A stretch of 6,811 nt of DNA, taken from NCBI GenBank assembly GCA_013696915.1, contig JACCXR010000197.1:1-6811 (forward strand), read 5' to 3'. The translations under genes and the position numbers were made by a program. Numbering within the stretch: the stretch's first letter is position 1; each line of letters starts with the position of its first letter. The notes under the pieces were generated by a model, which had not been told where the DNA came from, did not search any database, and saw only the letters and a program-made list of their open reading frames with translations. Shown here piece after piece: positions 5,847 to 6,811 of this stretch. The DNA comes from Euzebyaceae bacterium. Lineage in GTDB: Bacteria; Actinomycetota; Nitriliruptoria; Euzebyales; Egibacteraceae.

Positions 5847-5874
5847 AGCATAGCGTCTGTCACCACTCGGTCAG
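5847..5874 (-). promoter_or_regulatory. Candidate sigma-70-type promoter for the GH130-GT4-GT4-toroid block
   Basis: On the minus strand the -35-like CTGACC (5874-5869) shares 4 of 6 bases with TTGACA. After a 16-nt spacer comes the -10-like TATGCT (5852-5847), which keeps the key T, A and final T. The transcript would start near 5840. That leaves a leader of about 33 nt to ATG 5807 and makes the GTG at 5837 an unlikely start. It is the best match in the gap, but the assignment is by eye. Confidence 0.45.
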
Positions 5875-5892
5875 TTGTTCCTTCCCCGGCCT

Positions 5893-5904
5893 CCTCGGCC
5901 GAGG
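5893..5904. promoter_or_regulatory. Perfect 12-bp palindrome upstream of the candidate promoter, possible operator
   Basis: CCTCGGCCGAGG is identical to its reverse complement and ends 18 bp upstream of the proposed -35 element. The position would suit an activator or a repressor. The overlapping segment 5887-5901 could also fold as a 5-bp hairpin (CGGCC/GGCCG) in RNA from the permease gene. No regulator gene is in the window, and such GC palindromes arise fairly easily in this base composition. Confidence 0.3.
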
Positions 5905-5951
5905 TGCGAGCCCGTCTCTTCCCACGCCCAGGACACCAGATTTTGCCGAGC

Positions 5952-5974
5952 GCCGCAACGAACCGTTGCCCGGC
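5952..5974 (-). terminator. Stem-loop after the lactate permease gene, possible terminator
   Basis: GCAACG (5955-5960) pairs perfectly with CGTTGC (5964-5969) around a 3-nt loop. GCC (5952-5954) can extend the stem with GGC (5972-5974) across a 2-nt bulge. It begins 16 nt after the permease TAG (5993-5991) on the minus-strand transcript. No U-tract follows; the RNA reads GCTCGGCAAAATC. Termination is therefore uncertain, and some read-through into the GH130 gene is possible. Confidence 0.35.
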
Positions 5975-5990
5975 GTGAACGAACGGCGGC

Positions 5991-6811
5991 CTACGGGTGG
6001 ACGAGCCGGCTCAGCACGAGGACCATCGCGCTCACGCCCGCGAGCAGCACGGCGCACGGCACCAGCGAGATGCGCAGGATGCGGGACACCTGGTCGGGCA
6101 CGCCGACGGCCGTGACGCCGATGAGGATGATGACCGGCGCCACCGAGTTGCCCACGTTGCCGCCGACGGTCTGGCCGGTCAGCAGGACCTCCGGAGCGAT
6201 GTCGAGCAGGCCCGCGACCTGCGTCTGCAACGAGGAGAACAGCGCGTTCGCGCTGGTGGTGGATCCCGTCATGAAGGATCCCATCGCGCCCACCACCGGC
6301 GAGAGCAGCGGGAAGGCCTCCCCCGTCGCACCGGTGATGCCGCGCGCGAGCACCGCGACCATGCCCGTGTCGATGAGGATCGTCGCGACGACGGCGAGCT
6401 GCACGATCGAGGTCGAGGCCCTCGGCAGCGAGCGTGCCCATTTCCGCAGGACTGCGCGCCCGTTCGTGGCGCCCCACAGGCCGACCCTGCGGTACGTCAG
6501 GTAGCCGAGGAGGCAGGCCAGCGAGATGTAGGAGCCGGGATGGCCGAGCAGGGCGACCGGCGTGTACTGCGGCGCCGCCTCGTTCGCCCAGCCCCACCCG
6601 GTGGCCGTGGCGGGGAAGTCGAGGGCGAGCAACAGGTGCGCGCGCACCCAGGCCCGCGACGCGGGGACCAGGAACACCGGCAGGGCCAGCGCGAGCAGGT
6701 AGAGGTACGGGGACAGCAGCTGCGCGGGATGGACGTCGTCCGCCTCCGCCACCGGCGCACGATCCGGGCCGGGGGGACCCGCGCCCGCGACCGCGGTGCC
6801 CTCGCGCACCC
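5991..6811 (-). CDS. L-lactate permease (LctP/LldP family), C-terminal half, cut by window edge
   Basis: The frame is open from the right edge to TAG 5993-5991, giving about 273 visible residues. Family members are usually about 550 residues, so the N-terminal half should lie beyond the window. The GTG at 6809 is probably an internal Val codon. LctP proteins are integral inner-membrane carriers that take up lactate, and often glycolate, with protons. Counting from 6809, hydrophobic segments are visible at about 31-50, 91-105, 136-155, 221-237 and 247-267. The diagnostic stretch LLSPVVGAMGSFMTGSTTSANALFSSLQ (168-195) matches the family motif SPFxGxxGxFxTGSxTSxNALFxxLQ. VLLTGQTVGGNVGNSVAP (208-225) follows, where the family has the related 'xxNTTGGVxGKMISPQ' loop. 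The replacement of the usual KMISPQ by NSVAP is a visible deviation. It is co-oriented with the glycan block but separated from it by about 180 bp, and no metabolic link is evident. Confidence 0.88.
   Translation of the reverse strand, partial: VREGTAVAGAGPPGPDRAPVAEADDVHPAQLLSPYLYLLALALPVFLVPASRAWVRAHLLLALDFPATATGWGWANEAAPQYTPVALLGHPGSYISLACLLGYLTYRRVGLWGATNGRAVLRKWARSLPRASTSIVQLAVVATILIDTGMVAVLARGITGATGEAFPLLSPVVGAMGSFMTGSTTSANALFSSLQTQVAGLLDIAPEVLLTGQTVGGNVGNSVAPVIILIGVTAVGVPDQVSRILRISLVPCAVLLAGVSAMVLVLSRLVHP

Noticed and set aside
4308..5978. A 556-codon open frame on the plus strand opposite the GH130 gene
   Set aside because: It mirrors the GH130 codons, has no domain-like motif, and its composition fits an antisense shadow of a GC-biased gene.
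6807..6809. GTG 6809 as a true start of a short permease
   Set aside because: The frame continues to the window edge, the visible length is half that of the family, and the visible motifs are those of the C-terminal half.

Overview
The window is very GC-rich, with strong G/C bias at third codon positions and several GTG starts. Together with the gene families present, this suggests a high-GC actinobacterium (Actinomycetota). I cannot place it more precisely. No RNA genes, CRISPR arrays, insertion sequences or integration sites are visible.

Layout: (a) Positions 2-793 (+) hold the 3' part of a gene for a DUF4349 membrane-anchored protein; its start lies before the window. (b) Positions 853-5807 (-) hold a compact four-gene block. 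Its transcription order is a GH130-family glycosidase/phosphorylase (5807-4326), a GT4 glycosyltransferase (4321-3296), a second GT4 glycosyltransferase of the 'PPRxCGIATFT' type (3166-1979), and a predicted alpha/alpha-toroid protein with an HGYTxDDNAR motif (1923-853). (c) Positions 5991-6811 (-) hold the C-terminal half of an LctP/LldP-type lactate permease cut by the right edge. The DUF4349 gene and the four-gene block converge, with 59 bp between their stop codons. About 180 bp separate the permease stop from the GH130 start and carry a plausible promoter, a 12-bp perfect palindrome and a stem-loop.

The four-gene block is the interesting part. None of its proteins shows a signal peptide or membrane segment, so they probably act in the cytoplasm. 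Two glycosyltransferases beside a GH130 enzyme and a six-hairpin-like protein suggest a pathway that both builds and trims a soluble, perhaps mannose-containing, glycan or glycoside. The exact product cannot be read from the sequence. The GH130-GT4 junction is tightly coupled (4 nt). The two GT4 genes are separated by 129 nt containing a perfect 9-bp hairpin, and the second GT4 gene has its own strong ribosome binding site. The junction between the second GT4 gene and the toroid gene carries an imperfect tandem duplication. It repeats both the stop context of one gene and the start of the next, leaving a 20-codon mini-frame that overlaps both by the four bases GTGA.
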